A stretch of 6,690 nucleotides of DNA from Rhodoferax sp. (GTDB lineage Bacteria > Pseudomonadota > Gammaproteobacteria > Burkholderiales > Burkholderiaceae_C), in NCBI GenBank assembly GCA_020048795.1, contig JAIFMA010000160.1, forward strand, positions 1-6,690, given 5' to 3'. A program made the position numbers and the translations under genes. The notes under the pieces are model-generated. The model saw only the letters and a list, made by a program, of their open reading frames with translations. It was not told where the DNA came from and did not search any database. The stretch's first letter is position 1, and each line of letters begins with the position of its first letter. Shown in pieces: positions 5,310-6,690 of the stretch.

Positions 5310-6314
5310 TCAGCGCACCTTTGACGCACCTAGCCAAGGGCGCATCAGGGTGTGTTCAATGACCGCCTGACAGGCCTGCGCCTGCACCGCCAGGCAAACC
5401 TGGGTGTGCGGGATGTCGTCGTGCCAACCTTGCTGGGGGTAGCTTACCTTCTTGCGCTGCATCATGGTCTGGCCTTGCGCCAGCCCGTCGACGGCTACCC
5501 GTACGCGACCGGTCTGCAGCGTAAACAGTTCCGGGTTGGTCAACACCACAAACGCCAGCACATCATGACCGTAACAGCCTATGGCCTGGCCAAGCAGCGG
5601 GTCGTGCTGGCGGTAAAAGTCGCTATAAAACGCCACCGCATGCGCCAGCGCGTCCGTGGCGGGGTGCTGGTGGTGGGCGGCAAGCTGCTGAAACAAGGCC
5701 AGTGGCAAAATGACCTGATGCGTGACATCCAGCCCGACCATGGTCAGCGGCCAGCCTGCGGTGAACACGGCATCGGCGGCATGCGGATCGTTCCAGATAT
5801 TCGCTTCAGCCACCGGGGACACATTGCCGGACTCGATCACGGTGCCGCCCATCAGGATGACTTCGTGCACCAGAGTGGGCAGTTCGGGTGCCAACTGCAG
5901 TGCTGCGGCCAAGTTACCCAGCGGTCCAACCGCCACCAGCGTCATCTCACCCGGGAACTGACGCGCCATATCCACAATAAATTGGGCGGCTGGGCGCGGG
6001 TCCGCCTGGGCCAGAACTGCCGAGCGTTGCGGCAGATTGCCTAGTCCATCGGTGCCGTGGATGAAATCCGGGGGGGCTTCAGCCGTCTTGACTGTCGGTC
6101 TGTCAGCCCCTTGCGCCACCGGAATGGTGCGTCCGGTCAGGTGACACAGGTACAGCGCGTTGGTGGTTGCCTGATCGACCCAGACGTTGCCAAAGGTTGT
6201 GGTGATGCCCATCACCTCAAGGTCTGGATGCGCAAGGGCGTAATAAAGCGCCATGGCATCGTCCACACCGGGATCGGTGTCAAAAATCACTTTGCGCGGT
6301 GTTGTCAATGTCAT
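5310..6314 (-). CDS. Nucleoside hydrolase, inosine/uridine-preferring type
   Basis: The enzyme splits the N-glycosidic bond of ribonucleosides to give free base and ribose, in nucleoside salvage. The 334-residue protein carries the family signature DTDPGVDDAMAL (12-23), whose aspartates bind the catalytic calcium. It is followed by TTFGNV (39-44), HGTDGLGN (86-93), VGPLGNLAAAL (129-139), GNVSPVAEANIWNDP (163-177) and GHDVLAF (249-255), where H250 and D251 match the catalytic His and calcium-binding Asp of inosine-uridine hydrolases. All expected active-site residues are present. Presence of that His favours the IU/CU group over the purine-specific group; the exact substrate cannot be read. 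The ATG at 6314 is chosen because the first strand (RKVIFDTD) follows almost at once, as in relatives, but it has no good ribosome binding site. In-frame ATGs also lie at 6338 and 6386; the latter is preceded by GAGG at only 3 nt. No signal peptide is seen. It is divergent from the right-edge gene. Confidence 0.92.
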   Translation of the reverse strand: MTLTTPRKVIFDTDPGVDDAMALYYALAHPDLEVMGITTTFGNVWVDQATTNALYLCHLTGRTIPVAQGADRPTVKTAEAPPDFIHGTDGLGNLPQRSAVLAQADPRPAAQFIVDMARQFPGEMTLVAVGPLGNLAAALQLAPELPTLVHEVILMGGTVIESGNVSPVAEANIWNDPHAADAVFTAGWPLTMVGLDVTHQVILPLALFQQLAAHHQHPATDALAHAVAFYSDFYRQHDPLLGQAIGCYGHDVLAFVVLTNPELFTLQTGRVRVAVDGLAQGQTMMQRKKVSYPQQGWHDDIPHTQVCLAVQAQACQAVIEHTLMRPWLGASKVR

Positions 6315-6536
6315 GTTTGAGTCGCTTGAGCCGTTCATGCGCGGCAGACGCAAATGACACGGCCTTGTTTTGGATGAATGCCCCATCTGCCTCGGTTCTG
6401 ACAAACAACGCCCGATGAACCATGAGTGTCCGTGAATTGACGATGGCCGCTGAGTGCACTTGTGTTCATGTTATCTGAACCGGCAAGGATTTTCGGCTTG
6501 GCAGATCGGTCCAGCAGTGAAACAATGGTCTTCTTC
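6315..6536. promoter_or_regulatory. Divergent intergenic region between the nucleoside hydrolase and the exported protein
   Basis: About 220 bp separate the two chosen starts and should hold both promoters. Visible elements are a -35-like TTGACG at 6437-6442 on the + strand, without a matching -10 at normal spacing, and a 5-bp dyad GTTCA-N7-TGAAC at 6464-6480 that could be an operator or chance. Open frames here are short, lack ribosome binding sites and do not resemble known proteins. Confidence 0.4.
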
Positions 6537-6690
6537 ATGAACGGCCACTATCTCAAGTTACTACCGCCGCTGGCACTCCTTGCCACGATGGTTGCCTTGC
6601 CCGCCATGGGGCAGTTGCCCCAACGCGACATGACGGTTGCATGGCGTCAGGTAGAAGACAACGGCAATGCCGGGTATTCGGTCAGCCTGA
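6537..6690 (+). CDS. N-terminus of a probable exported protein, truncated by the right edge
   Basis: The first 51 residues are visible and the frame is still open at the window end. The start looks like a Sec signal peptide: a short polar/basic head (MNGHYLK), a hydrophobic core (residues 8-21, LLPPLALLATMVAL), and a small-residue cleavage site, Ala23-Met-Gly25 before Gln26. The mature part begins QLPQRDMTVAWRQVED and ends in a glycine-rich GNAGYSVSL stretch. It is therefore probably periplasmic, outer-membrane or secreted. I do not recognise the family. In-frame ATGs also lie at 6525 and 6468; none has a good ribosome binding site, and 6537 gives the most normal signal peptide. It is divergent from the nucleoside hydrolase, which gives no strong clue to its role. 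Confidence 0.6.
   Translation, partial: MNGHYLKLLPPLALLATMVALPAMGQLPQRDMTVAWRQVEDNGNAGYSVSL

Noticed and set aside
5352..6044. 230-codon open frame on the + strand opposite the nucleoside hydrolase
   Set aside because: Its product is rich in His, Gln and Arg with no recognisable motif, as expected of an antisense frame in GC-rich DNA. The - strand frame carries every nucleoside hydrolase motif.
6335..6538. 67-codon - strand frame beginning MKKTIVSLL
   Set aside because: The first residues look like a signal-peptide start, but no hydrophobic core or cleavage site follows. Its ATG overlaps the opposite-strand ATG by two bases, and the rest has no protein-like pattern.
1..6690. A novel defence, mobile or biosynthetic system
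   Set aside because: Six of the seven genes fall in well-known metabolic or redox families, on alternating strands. There are no CRISPR repeats, toxin-antitoxin pairs, phage genes or transposases.

Overview
The window looks like ordinary chromosomal DNA from a betaproteobacterium of the order Burkholderiales, probably a Comamonadaceae relative such as Rhodoferax or Polaromonas. This rests on the GC-rich coding sequence, the close fit of PyrD and RpiA to proteobacterial forms, the stand-alone TrpB2-type enzyme and the style of one intergenic palindrome. The taxonomic call is an impression, not a computed result.

Layout from left to right. (1) The 3' part of a thioredoxin-reductase-like ferredoxin/flavodoxin--NADP reductase runs in from the left edge (+). 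(2) A 190-bp gap carries a small GC hairpin and a long imperfect palindrome (about 105 bp, two 25-bp arms). (3) Next comes a complete FAD-dependent oxidoreductase of the L-2-hydroxyglutarate oxidase-like (LhgO/DAO) family (+). (4) pyrD, quinone-dependent dihydroorotate dehydrogenase, lies on the - strand and converges on the oxidoreductase. (5) rpiA, ribose-5-phosphate isomerase A (+), diverges from pyrD across only 47 bp. (6) A complete TrpB2-type tryptophan synthase beta-like enzyme (+) has its own clear ribosome binding site. (7) An inosine/uridine-type nucleoside hydrolase on the - strand has its stop codon 2 bp from the trpB2 stop. (8) A roughly 200-bp divergent gap is followed by the first codons of a probably exported protein that runs off the right edge (+).

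Strand changes split the genes into short units, so the window is not one operon. There is a loose theme. PyrD makes orotate, RpiA supplies ribose 5-phosphate for PRPP, and the nucleoside hydrolase frees ribose and base from nucleosides. TrpB2 would make tryptophan from indole and serine, but no trpA or other trp gene is visible.

I found no CRISPR array, tRNA or rRNA gene, insertion sequence, phage gene or defence system, and no clearly novel multi-gene system. The item most worth following up is the palindrome at 726-834 in the leader of the FAD oxidoreductase gene. After that come the altered NADPH-binding motif in the left-edge reductase and the truncated exported protein at the right edge.
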